DNA of 64,000 bases from Williamsia maris (GTDB taxonomy: Bacteria; Actinomycetota; Actinomycetes; Mycobacteriales; Mycobacteriaceae), in the NCBI RefSeq assembly GCF_024171815.1, contig NZ_JAMTCJ010000001.1:372001-436000 (forward strand), read 5' to 3'. Every line of letters starts with the position of its first letter. Position 1 is the first letter of the stretch. A program made the position numbers and the translations under genes. Shown piece after piece: positions 1 to 7,970 of this stretch. Below the pieces are notes generated by a model, which saw only the letters and a list, made by a program, of their open reading frames with translations, had not been told where the DNA came from and made no database searches.

Positions 1-658
1 ACAGGGTCGCGAAGATCGCGAGGATGTCGATGACCTTGCCGCCCCACCCGTTGGCGCGGTCACCGAGCAGCGGGGCGAACACCGCGCTCATCAGCTGACC
101 GCGTCCGCACCGGTAGGTGCTGTAGGCGATGGCGAGTCCGACGACGGCGTACATCGCCCACGGGTGCAGGCCCCAGTGGAACATCGTGGTGGCCATGGCC
201 ACTCCGACGTTCTGGCCCTCCTTGCCGGGAGGGGCGTTGACGTAGTGGGTGAGCGGTTCGTTGGCGCCGTAGAACATCAGGCCGATGCCCATGCCGGCGC
301 TGAACATCATCGCGATCCAGCTGATCGTCTTGAACTCGGGCTTCTCGCCGTCGCGACCGAGCGGGATCTTGCCGTACTTGCTGACCGCCAGGAAGATCGC
401 GAACAGGACGAACCCGGTGGCCGACAGGATGAACATCCATCCGAGGTTGTCGGTGATCCACCCGAGGATGTTCGCCGTCACGTCCTTGAGGCCGGCCTTG
501 TCGACCAGACCCCAGATCAGGAACCCGACGATCAGCGCGGCGGTGACGCCGAAGACGACGAAGTCGACACGAAGCGCGTTGGGCTCCGATGACCGTGGAT
601 CACGGGTTCCGGTGTCACCACCGTCCCCTGACAACCGTGTTTCTGTAGTCGTAACCAT
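1..658 (-). CDS. BCCT-family betaine/choline transporter, C-terminus cut by window edge
   Basis: Secondary transporter for quaternary ammonium osmolytes (glycine betaine, carnitine or choline) in the cytoplasmic membrane. The reverse-strand frame opens at the ATG at 658, preceded by an aaagg ribosome site, and stays open to base 1, giving 219 N-terminal residues of a family usually 500-600 long. It has a polar N-terminal tail of about 30 residues, hydrophobic segments from about residue 34, and the GMGIGLMFYG stretch near residue 125 that matches the glycine-rich signature of BCCT transporters. The substrate cannot be told from this part. The family call is firm; the specific substrate is open. 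Confidence 0.9.
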   Translation of the reverse strand, partial: MVTTTETRLSGDGGDTGTRDPRSSEPNALRVDFVVFGVTAALIVGFLIWGLVDKAGLKDVTANILGWITDNLGWMFILSATGFVLFAIFLAVSKYGKIPLGRDGEKPEFKTISWIAMMFSAGMGIGLMFYGANEPLTHYVNAPPGKEGQNVGVAMATTMFHWGLHPWAMYAVVGLAIAYSTYRCGRGQLMSAVFAPLLGDRANGWGGKVIDILAIFATL

Positions 659-695
659 CCCTTTACTGTCGCAGGCTTTGGTTCAGACATTCAAA

Positions 696-721
696 CGAGT
701 CGACAAATGGACATCGACTCG
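696..721. promoter_or_regulatory. Perfect 8-bp inverted repeat between gntR end and BCCT start
   Basis: CGAGTCGA (696-703) and TCGACTCG (714-721) are exact complements around a 10-nt spacer. The site lies 38-63 nt upstream of the BCCT start and 41-66 nt past the gntR stop codon. It could be an operator for the transporter or the stem of a terminator for the arcA-gntR operon; there is no clear T run. Confidence 0.4.
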
Positions 722-761
722 TAACAGTTGCCCGCCCCGCGTCGTCTTGTGTCGACGCAGC

Positions 762-1121
762 TCAGGACCCCGACAGCGCCGTCGCGAGCATGGTGGCGAT
801 CGAGGCGTCGTCGAGGCCCATCGCGCGCAGTTCGGCGACGTGCGCCACCGTCATGCGCTGCGCTTTCGCGTCCGCGGAGTCCGATCGCGCCTTCACGAAC
901 GACCCGTTGCGGCCTCTCGTCTCGATGACGTCGGCGGCCTCGAGTTCGCGGTAGGCCCGCGCCGCGGTGTTGGGCGCGATCGACAGCTCCGCGGCGAGTG
1001 CGCGGACGGTCGGGAGCTTGGTCCCCACGAGCAGATCGCCGGCGGCGACGAGCTCGATGACCCGGCGACGCACCTGCTCGAACGGCGGTTCGGCGGAGTC
1101 GGGGTCGATGGTGATGTTCAT
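762..1121 (-). CDS. GntR-family regulator, YtrA type
   Basis: Short 119-residue transcription factor with an N-terminal GntR winged helix: PPFEQVRRRVIELVAAGDLL, then LPTVRALAAELSIAPNTAARAYRELE (helix-turn-helix, about residues 33-60) and an FVK wing. Only about 45 residues follow the DNA-binding domain, as in the YtrA subfamily, so there is no large ligand domain. The ATG at 1121 is chosen over upstream alternatives because MNITIDPDS leads directly into the fold. It starts 10 nt after the arginine deiminase stop and is probably co-transcribed with it; YtrA-type genes commonly regulate their own operon. The ligand is unknown. Confidence 0.85.
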   Translation of the reverse strand: MNITIDPDSAEPPFEQVRRRVIELVAAGDLLVGTKLPTVRALAAELSIAPNTAARAYRELEAADVIETRGRNGSFVKARSDSADAKAQRMTVAHVAELRAMGLDDASIATMLATALSGS

Positions 1122-1131
1122 CTGCAGGCCG

Positions 1132-2379
1132 TCACAGCAGATCGCGCGCGACCGGGCACGACATGCAGCGCGGACCACCGCGGCCGGAGCCGAGTTCGCT
1201 GCCGGCGATGGTGAGGACCTCGATGCCCGAATCCCGCAGGCGCCGGTTGGTCTCGACGTTGCGGTCGTAGGCCACGACGACGCCGGGCGAGATCGCCAGG
1301 GTGTTGTTCCCGTCGTCCCACTGCTCGCGTTCGGCGGTGACCGCGTCGAGTCCGGTGTCGATGACCCGGAGCTTGCCGATGCCCATCGCGTCGGCGGCCG
1401 CCTCGACGAACGGCGCCGGTCCCACGACGGTCGGGGTGCCCCCGTCCATCCGGATCGTGAACGCCGACAACGAGTCCTGGATCACCGGATACATCACGAC
1501 CGCGTCGGTGTCGACCATGGTGCAGACGGTGTCGAGATGCATCGACGCGCGCCGCTGCTCGATCGGGACCGCGAGCACGGTGTGCGCGAGTCCGTCGTCG
1601 AACAGGCTGCGCGCCAGCGCCTCCGCGCCCGCGGGCGTTGTCCGCTCACCGACACCGACCGCGACGACCCCCGGCGCCATCAGCAGGATGTCGCCGCCCT
1701 CGATGGGGGCACTGTGCGACTCATATGCGCGACGGGCACCCCGGAACCGCGGGTGATGGGCGTAGATCAGGTCCGTCAGCGACGTCTCGCGCATCCGCGC
1801 GGGCAGCGCGAGGGTGGTGATCGCGAACCGTGTGCCGATCCAGAACGAACTGTCCCGGGTGAACAGAAGATTGGGCAGCGGGTCGATCGCGAACTCGACG
1901 CCGTGGTGCATCCGACGGACCAGCGATGCCCGCGCGGCGGCCGGGCTCTCGGGCATCTCGTCGAACGTCATGCCCGCCATCAGGATGGTGGCCAGGTCGG
2001 CGGGCGGGAGGGTGCGCAGATGACCTGCGAGTTCCTGCGCGAGATGGTGCCCGAGACGCCGCGCGCTGACCGCGGCGGCAATACCCTGCATGCGTGCCGC
2101 GCCACTGAGTTCGATGGTCTGGCGCAGCAGGTCGCCGAGCAGCAACACCTCCACGTCGTGATCGCGCAGCACCTGCGCGAACGTGTCGTGTTCCTCCTGC
2201 GCACGGTCCACCCAGGGCAGACCGTCGAACAGGAGCTGGTCGCTGTTGCGCGGGGTCAGTCGTCGGAGCTCGTCGCCCGGCCGATGCAGCATGACGCTGC
2301 GGAGCCGGCCCACCTCGGAGTTGGCACCGAGGGGTGGCGCCGATCCGGGATCGACGGCAGATCCGCTCTGATCACTCAT
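1132..2379 (-). CDS. arcA: Arginine deiminase
   Basis: Hydrolyses L-arginine to L-citrulline and ammonia in the cytoplasm. It is 415 residues, normal for the family. Visible features are the N-terminal [20 protein letters not shown], the [10 protein letters not shown] segment, the GGD in IEGGDILLM, and a C-terminal [15 protein letters not shown] whose CMSCP cysteine is the catalytic nucleophile in known arginine deiminases. No ornithine carbamoyltransferase or carbamate kinase gene is in the window, so the complete fermentative ADI pathway is not clustered here; the gene may serve arginine utilisation or ammonia production. An MFS gene ends 36 nt upstream and gntR starts 10 nt downstream, which suggests an MFS-arcA-gntR operon. 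Confidence 0.95.
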   Translation of the reverse strand: MSDQSGSAVDPGSAPPLGANSEVGRLRSVMLHRPGDELRRLTPRNSDQLLFDGLPWVDRAQEEHDTFAQVLRDHDVEVLLLGDLLRQTIELSGAARMQGIAAAVSARRLGHHLAQELAGHLRTLPPADLATILMAGMTFDEMPESPAAARASLVRRMHHGVEFAIDPLPNLLFTRDSSFWIGTRFAITTLALPARMRETSLTDLIYAHHPRFRGARRAYESHSAPIEGGDILLMAPGVVAVGVGERTTPAGAEALARSLFDDGLAHTVLAVPIEQRRASMHLDTVCTMVDTDAVVMYPVIQDSLSAFTIRMDGGTPTVVGPAPFVEAAADAMGIGKLRVIDTGLDAVTAEREQWDDGNNTLAISPGVVVAYDRNVETNRRLRDSGIEVLTIAGSELGSGRGGPRCMSCPVARDLL

Positions 2380-2415
2380 GCGGACACGGTAATGCGAGCG
2401 CGGCGTGATCGCCGC

Positions 2416-3726
2416 TCACCGACGAGGCGGCTCGATGGTCGCGTCGCCGTCGGCCGCGGGTGGGACCGAGGTGATGACGGGCTTGTCGACGGCCTCCCCG
2501 GTACGCACCGGGGCGGTCTCGCGGGCGACCGACCACAGCGCCAGGGCCACGAGCGGAACCGCGCCGGTGAGCAGGAACGCCGGACCGTAGCCGCCGGCGT
2601 GGTCGACCATCAACCCCGCGAGGATCGGTCCGCTGACCGCACCGACGTCGGAGATCATCTGGAAGGCGGCGAGCGCGGTACCGCCCTGACCGCGCTTGGC
2701 GAGCAGGTCGGCCAGGGCCGCCTGATGGGTGGGTGCGAACAGACCCGACCCGGTGCCGGCCACGAAGCTCAGGACGCCGGCCACCCACAGGGACCCGCTG
2801 TATCCGAGGACCAGCGTCGCGCCCGACATCAGGGCGAGGCCGGGCAGCATGATCGGTTTGCGGCCGTAGCGGTCGGACAGTCGGCCCGCGACGACGATGG
2901 ACGCGACGTTGCCCGCGGCGTAGATCGCCAACACCACACCCGACCATGCGCTGGACTCGTCGAGCCCGTAGACGATGTAGAGCGGCACGAGGGCCACGCG
3001 CACGCCCTGGCTCGCGAAGCCCTGGGTGAAGCTCGAGGCCAGGATCGCCCGATAGGTCCTGTCGCGCAGCGCCTCCCGGAACCCGATGGGGTCGATCACC
3101 GGACCCGAACCGGCGACGGGACGCCCGCCGACGCCCCGCAGCTGGGTGGCCACGACCGCCGACGCGATCAGCAGGGCGACGGCGTAGACCACGAACGGCA
3201 GGCGCAGGCCGTAGCTGACCAGCGCCGCACCGATCAGCGGACCGGTGATGTTGCCGAGCAGGAACCCGCCGCTGAAGAAGCCGGAGACGCGGCCGCGCAG
3301 ATCCGCGGGTGAGAGCCGGATGAGCAGCGCCAGCGCGGAGACGCTGAACATCGTCGACCCGATGCCGCCGAGACCGCGGAAGATCAACAGCTGCCAGTAG
3401 TTCTGGGCGAAGGCGCACGCCAGTGTCGAGGCCGCGACGATGAGCAGTCCGGTGAGGTAGATCCGTCGCTCACCGAGCAGCGACACCAACTTCCCGCTGA
3501 CGGGGGCGAACAGCAGGCGCATCATCGCGAAGGCCGAGACGATCACCGTCGCCGCGGCGACCGACACGTCGAAGCTGCGGGCGAAGTTCGGGAGCGCGGG
3601 GGCGATCAGGCCGTAGCCGAGGGCGATGACGAAGTTGGCCGCGAGCAGAACCCAGATCCCGCGAGGGATCTGTCTCATCGTGGACCCGGATTCGACGTCA
3701 TCGGCATGTGTCCGATAGTCGTCCAT
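2416..3726 (-). CDS. MFS transporter
   Basis: A 436-residue, 12-helix major facilitator. The loop 2-3 motif appears as GKLVSLLGERRIYLTG and the second-half equivalent as GRLSDRYGRKPIMLPG. The start at 3726 (MDDYRTHADD) has a gggag ribosome site directly upstream; MRQIPRGIWVLL at 3678 is an alternative. The final 25 residues are a charged cytoplasmic tail. It is first in a probable operon with arcA and gntR, and its start lies 47 nt from the divergent ABC importer gene. That neighbourhood allows a role in arginine, citrulline or ornithine exchange, but the protein itself resembles general drug/metabolite exporters, so the substrate is unassigned. Confidence 0.85.
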   Translation of the reverse strand: MDDYRTHADDVESGSTMRQIPRGIWVLLAANFVIALGYGLIAPALPNFARSFDVSVAAATVIVSAFAMMRLLFAPVSGKLVSLLGERRIYLTGLLIVAASTLACAFAQNYWQLLIFRGLGGIGSTMFSVSALALLIRLSPADLRGRVSGFFSGGFLLGNITGPLIGAALVSYGLRLPFVVYAVALLIASAVVATQLRGVGGRPVAGSGPVIDPIGFREALRDRTYRAILASSFTQGFASQGVRVALVPLYIVYGLDESSAWSGVVLAIYAAGNVASIVVAGRLSDRYGRKPIMLPGLALMSGATLVLGYSGSLWVAGVLSFVAGTGSGLFAPTHQAALADLLAKRGQGGTALAAFQMISDVGAVSGPILAGLMVDHAGGYGPAFLLTGAVPLVALALWSVARETAPVRTGEAVDKPVITSVPPAADGDATIEPPRR

Positions 3727-3773
3727 CTCCCGGCATTGCACCAAACCGCCGACCATTCCCTACGATCTGGCAG

Positions 3774-4652
3774 ATGACGATCTCGACCTCCCGCGGCCTG
3801 ACCGCCATCGCCGTGCTGGCCCTCGCCCTGACGGCCGCCTGCGCACCCACTTCCGACTCCGACGGCGGGTCCGCCTCCGGATCGGCATCCGCGTCGTTGT
3901 CCCAGTGCGAGCCCGCCACCCTGCCGGTCGTGACGAAGGGGACGCTGACCGTCGCCACCGACGACCCGGCCTACGAGCCGTGGTTCAGCGACAACGACCC
4001 GACCAACGGCAAGGGCTACGAGTCGGCGGTGGCCTACGCCGTGGCCGACAAGCTCGGTTTCACGAAGAACCAGGTCAAGTGGACCAAGGCGGGGTTCAAC
4101 CAGGTGATCCAGCCCGGCAAGAAGGACTTCGACTTCGACATCAACCAGTTCTCGATCTCCGCGCAGCGGGCCAAGGCCGTGGACTTCTCCAGCCCGTACT
4201 ACTCGGCGTCACAGGCGATCATCACGCTGAAGGACTCGCGCTACGCGGGCGCGACGTCGCTGGCGGATCTGAAGGGCGCGAAGCTCGGCGCGCAGATCGC
4301 CACCACCTCGCTGACCGCGATCGACCAGATCGCACCGACCACCGCGCCGCTGGTCTACGACGACACCTCCAAGGCCGGCCAGGCCCTGCAGAACAAGCAG
4401 GTCGACGCGATCGTCGCCGACCTGCCGACCGCCTACTACCTGACGTCCGCCGAGATCACCGGCGGAAAGATCGTCGGCGAGTTCCAGCCGACGAAGGGTG
4501 AGCAGGAGAAGTTCGGACTGCTGCTGTCGAAGGGCAGCAAGCTGACGCCCTGCGTCACCGCCGCGGTCGACTCGTTGGACTCCGACGGGACGCTGACCAA
4601 GCTCCAGGATCAGTGGCTGACGCAGGCGACCAGCGTTCCCGAACTGAAGTGA
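3774..4652 (+). CDS. ABC transporter substrate-binding lipoprotein (polar amino acid type)
   Basis: Extracytoplasmic binding protein of a class 3 (polar amino acid) ABC importer. The 292-residue protein has a lipoprotein signal peptide ending LALTAAC, with Cys23 as the lipidation site, then a Ser/Gly linker and an SBP_bac_3 domain (LTVATDDPAYEPWFSDN onward, about 50-285). The ATG at 3774 is preferred: TACGAT at 3761-3766 lies 7 nt before it as a -10 box, so the message is probably leaderless. The permease and ATPase follow with overlapping codons. The nearby arginine deiminase makes arginine a possible ligand, but glutamine, glutamate or cystine would look alike. Confidence 0.92.
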   Translation: MTISTSRGLTAIAVLALALTAACAPTSDSDGGSASGSASASLSQCEPATLPVVTKGTLTVATDDPAYEPWFSDNDPTNGKGYESAVAYAVADKLGFTKNQVKWTKAGFNQVIQPGKKDFDFDINQFSISAQRAKAVDFSSPYYSASQAIITLKDSRYAGATSLADLKGAKLGAQIATTSLTAIDQIAPTTAPLVYDDTSKAGQALQNKQVDAIVADLPTAYYLTSAEITGGKIVGEFQPTKGEQEKFGLLLSKGSKLTPCVTAAVDSLDSDGTLTKLQDQWLTQATSVPELK

Positions 4653-5497
4653 CATCCGGCGCGACACCGCTGAGCGAACGCCAACTCGAGCGGCAGCGAT
4701 ACCGACGTCGTCGGACGCGGACGCGAGCCGCCATCGCCGCGGTCTCGACGGTCGTCGTGCTCGGCATCGTCATCGCGGTCGTGATCTCCTCCCCGGGCTG
4801 GGACCGGGTGCACGCCACGTTCTTCGACTGGGACGACGCGAAGGGATCGTTCCCCGACGTCGCGAAATCGTTCTGGCTCAACATCCGTCTGTTCCTGGTC
4901 GTCGAGGTCTTCGTCCTCGTGCTCGGTCTCGTCGTCGCGATCATCCGGGTCATCCCCAGCCCCGCCCTCGCGCCGATCAAACTGGTGGCGGTTCTCTACA
5001 CCGACATCTTCCGCGGCACGCCAACGCTTCTCATCGTCCTGCTGGTCGGTTTCGGTGTCCCGGCGCTCGAGTTGAGCGGACTGCCGACGAGCCTGTTCTG
5101 GCTCGGCGTCATCGCACTGACGCTGAGTTACGGCGCGTATGTCGCCGAGGTCATCCGGGCCGGCATCCTGTCGGTACACCCGTCGCAGTGGGCCAGTGGT
5201 CGCGCGATCGGCCTGTCCTACGGCAAGACCCTGCGGCACGTGATCCTGCCGCAGGCGCTACGACGGGTCGCTCCCCCGCTGCTCAACGACTTCGTGTCGC
5301 TGCAGAAGGACACCGCGCTGCTCTCGACCATCGGTCTGGTGGAGTCGTTGCGCGCCGCCCAGGTGATCTCCGGTCGTGACTTCGTGTTCACCCCGTACGT
5401 CGTCGCGGCGTGCTTCTTCATCGTCGCCACGATTCCCCTCGCGCGTCTCACCGACTACCTGACGGTGCGCTCGATGCGCCGCGAGGGCGGGTTCTGA
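4649..5497 (+). CDS. ABC transporter permease (polar amino acid type)
   Basis: Membrane subunit of the importer, 282 residues from a GTG at 4649 that overlaps the preceding TGA as GTGA, typical of translational coupling; an in-frame ATG at 4613 would overlap the upstream gene by 40 nt and is less likely. After a basic cytoplasmic N-terminus (ERQRYRRRRTRTR) come about five helices. The EAA loop that contacts the ATPase is visible as ASGRAIGLSYGKTLRHVILP (about residues 181-200), and FRGTPTLLIVLL is typical of the HisM/GlnP family. Confidence 0.92.
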   Translation: MTSGATPLSERQLERQRYRRRRTRTRAAIAAVSTVVVLGIVIAVVISSPGWDRVHATFFDWDDAKGSFPDVAKSFWLNIRLFLVVEVFVLVLGLVVAIIRVIPSPALAPIKLVAVLYTDIFRGTPTLLIVLLVGFGVPALELSGLPTSLFWLGVIALTLSYGAYVAEVIRAGILSVHPSQWASGRAIGLSYGKTLRHVILPQALRRVAPPLLNDFVSLQKDTALLSTIGLVESLRAAQVISGRDFVFTPYVVAACFFIVATIPLARLTDYLTVRSMRREGGF

Positions 5498-6261
5498 TGA
5501 CCGGTACCGAGAAGGACACGACACCGACGGGTGAGCTGCTGCGTGCGGTGGCGATCCGGAAGTCGTTCGGCGGCAACGAGGTCCTGCGCGGTATCGATCT
5601 CACGGTGCGACAGGGCGAGGTCGTCTGTCTGATCGGGGCGTCGGGATCGGGCAAGTCGACGCTGCTGCGCTGCCTCGACCTGCTGGAGGTCCTCGACGAC
5701 GGCGACATCTGGCTCGACGGGCGTGAGATCACCGATCCACGCGTCGACGTCGACGAGGTGCGGCGCTCGATCGGGATCGTCTTCCAGGCCTACAACCTGT
5801 TCCCGCACCTGTCGGTCCTGCGCAACATCACACTGGGTCCGATCAAGGCACGCGGGACCTCGGGCGCCGACGCCCGCGCCCGGGCACACGCCCTGCTCGA
5901 GCGGGTCGGGCTGTCGGAGAAGTCCGGCGCCTACCCCGATTCGCTGTCGGGTGGTCAGCAGCAGCGTGTGGCGCTCGCCCGCGCGATCGCGATGGACCCG
6001 CAGGTGTTGCTGCTCGACGAGATCACGTCTGCGCTCGACCCGATGCTCGTCGGCGAGGTCCTCGACGTCATCCGGGGTCTGCGTGCCGACGGGATGACGA
6101 TCGTGATGGCCACCCACGAGATGACGTTCGCCCGCGAGGTGGCCGATCGCATCGTGTTCATGGCCGACGGTCAGATCGAGGAGTCCGGCCCGCCGGAGCA
6201 GATCTTCACTGCGCCGAACAGTCCGCGTACTGCGGAGTTCCTCGCCCGACACCTCGGCTGA
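5497..6261 (+). CDS. ABC transporter ATP-binding protein (polar amino acid type)
   Basis: Cytoplasmic ATPase of the importer, 254 residues; its ATG shares one base with the permease stop (TGATG). Walker A is GASGSGKST (about residue 46), the Q-loop is FQAYNLFPHLSV, the signature is LSGGQQQRVALARA, Walker B is VLLLDEITSALD and the switch histidine is in MATHEMTFA. Here E-I-T-S replaces the more usual E-P-T-S after Walker B, a common variant in this subfamily. This is the last gene of the three-gene operon; the stop lies 19 nt from the convergent GNAT gene. Confidence 0.94.
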   Translation: MTGTEKDTTPTGELLRAVAIRKSFGGNEVLRGIDLTVRQGEVVCLIGASGSGKSTLLRCLDLLEVLDDGDIWLDGREITDPRVDVDEVRRSIGIVFQAYNLFPHLSVLRNITLGPIKARGTSGADARARAHALLERVGLSEKSGAYPDSLSGGQQQRVALARAIAMDPQVLLLDEITSALDPMLVGEVLDVIRGLRADGMTIVMATHEMTFAREVADRIVFMADGQIEESGPPEQIFTAPNSPRTAEFLARHLG

Positions 6262-6280
6262 ACCGGAACGACCCACCGGA

Positions 6281-6847
6281 TCACCGCGTGGCCGCCACCG
6301 GCCGGTCGAGTCGCAGGATGTGGTGGGCGGGATCGTCGATCGGATTGTCGGGCGTGAGGTCTCCACTCGCGACGATGCGGAAGCCCGCCTTCTCCAGCGC
6401 CCGCCACGACCGCCGGTTGGCGGCCACGACCGGCACCAGCAGCGTCTGTGCGTCGTCGCGGCGCTCGAAGGTGTCGGCGCTGACCGCCGCGATGACCGCG
6501 GGCCCGAGGCCGCGCCCGATCAGCTCCGGGACCCCGATGAGGTAATCGATCGTGTACGCGGTCGTGGGCACCGCCCCGATGATGGGCTCGAACTCGTGCA
6601 GGTATTCGGGGTAGTCGGCGATCCGGCACCGCTGCACGAGGCCGATCGGTGCACCGTCGAGCAGCACGACCAGGTTGTCACCGGGTTCGGCGCCGTCGAT
6701 TCCCGACCCGAAATCGCGTTCGAGGGCGGCGGAGTCGAACTCCTGATGCCACCACCGCGCGACGTCCGGAGCCGCCAGCCACCGGGCGAGCGCACCGAAA
6801 TCGTCACGCCTCAGGGGCCGGAACCCGATGTCGGGGTGAGCAGTCAC
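6281..6847 (-). CDS. GNAT acetyltransferase, AAC(6')-like
   Basis: N-acetyltransferase of 188 residues in the aminoglycoside 6'-acetyltransferase / siderophore acyltransferase branch: FRPLRRDDFGALARWLAAPDV at the N-terminus, the paired aromatic ARWWHQEF, and the acetyl-CoA loop LIGRGLGPAVI with the later NRRSWRALEKAGFR. The GTG at 6847 overlaps the upstream TGA (GTGA), so it is translationally coupled to the patatin gene. Whether it modifies antibiotics, a siderophore precursor or another amine cannot be told from sequence. Confidence 0.85.
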   Translation of the reverse strand: MTAHPDIGFRPLRRDDFGALARWLAAPDVARWWHQEFDSAALERDFGSGIDGAEPGDNLVVLLDGAPIGLVQRCRIADYPEYLHEFEPIIGAVPTTAYTIDYLIGVPELIGRGLGPAVIAAVSADTFERRDDAQTLLVPVVAANRRSWRALEKAGFRIVASGDLTPDNPIDDPAHHILRLDRPVAATR

Positions 6848-7857
6848 CACCGACGGGATTGTTGCTCGTCGAGCGCGTGCTCGGTGAGCGATCGACCGAG
6901 TTCGATCATCTCCGTCGCCCGGTGGAAGTCCAGGCTGCGGATGGCGGTGCGCGGGACCTCGATGAGCACGTCCGGCGGGAACGCGGCCAGCTGGTAGCGG
7001 GCCAGTGCCTCTTGCATGATGTCGAGCGAGCGGTCCATGATCGTGAAGCGACTGAGCTTGCGCAGGGCCGAGTCGTCGGACGGCGAGGCGATCACGCGGG
7101 ACTCCTGATCGGAGGTCTCCGCGACCGCGGCCACGCCGTCGGGATCCACCTCGGAGGCGTCTTCGGCGCCCGGGTCGCCTGCGAACCGGTCGACGATGGA
7201 CTTGACGAAGTTCTGTTCCAGCAGCGGCGACGCGGTCCGCCGGATCATGTCCATCGCGCCGGGCACCGAGTGGTGCGGCTCGTGGCTCTCGGCGTCGATG
7301 CCGCCGGTGTCCGCTCCGAGGTCGACGCCGATGATGAGATCGGCGCCCGCCGCGGCCAGCGGTGCGATCGGAACCGGGTCGAGGATGCCGCCGTCGACCA
7401 GGACGCGACCGTCGAGGACGAACGGGGTGATGACACCGGGGATGGCGATCGACGCGCGGATCGCGGTGTCCACCGGACCTCGTTGGAACCACTTCGCGCG
7501 GCCGGCGGTGAGGTCGGTGGCGACCGCGGTGAACGGGATCGGGAGGTCCTCGATCTGCACCTCACCGAGGATCTCGCGCACCTTGTCGAGGATCTTGGCC
7601 GCGTGGATGACACCGGGTGCCGACAGGGAGACGTCCATCAGTCGCACCACGTCGAACTGGTTGAGCCCGGTGACCCAGGTCGTGTACTCCTCGAGTCGCC
7701 CCGCGGCGTGCAGGCCGGCGATGAGCGCACCCATCGAGGACCCGGCGATGGCGACGATCTCGTAGCCGCGTTCCTCCAGCACCTGCAGAACGCCGATGTG
7801 CGCGTACCCCCTGGCCCCGCCACTGCCGAGCGCCACCGCAACGGTTGTTGTGTTCAC
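6844..7857 (-). CDS. Patatin-like phospholipase / RssA-type esterase
   Basis: Ser-Asp dyad hydrolase of 337 residues. The oxyanion loop GSGGARG is at about residues 10-16, the nucleophile elbow is GSSMGALIAG and the catalytic aspartate is in VDGGILDPVPI. The GTG at 7857 is used because VNTTTVAVALGSGGARG begins the fold directly; longer starts add 17 unrelated residues. It probably hydrolyses membrane phospholipid or another acyl ester in the cytoplasm. A C-terminal extension (about 270-337) with SLDIMQEALARYQ is of unknown role. The downstream GNAT gene overlaps its stop by 4 nt. Confidence 0.88.
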   Translation of the reverse strand: MNTTTVAVALGSGGARGYAHIGVLQVLEERGYEIVAIAGSSMGALIAGLHAAGRLEEYTTWVTGLNQFDVVRLMDVSLSAPGVIHAAKILDKVREILGEVQIEDLPIPFTAVATDLTAGRAKWFQRGPVDTAIRASIAIPGVITPFVLDGRVLVDGGILDPVPIAPLAAAGADLIIGVDLGADTGGIDAESHEPHHSVPGAMDMIRRTASPLLEQNFVKSIVDRFAGDPGAEDASEVDPDGVAAVAETSDQESRVIASPSDDSALRKLSRFTIMDRSLDIMQEALARYQLAAFPPDVLIEVPRTAIRSLDFHRATEMIELGRSLTEHALDEQQSRRW

Positions 7858-7970
7858 GCCGACCAGCCTACGAGCCGTCACCTCCCAGCAGTTCCGTGGG
7901 CACACCACACCGACTTCCCAGGCGAGTCGGACACGCTGGCTGCACCGACCACGTGTGAAAGAGGAATTCG

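Noticed and set aside
967-3312. Long open frame of 781 codons on the plus strand
   Set aside because: It runs antisense through arcA and the MFS gene and has the Arg/Asp/Gly-rich composition of GC-rich shadow frames; the minus-strand genes carry the recognisable domains.
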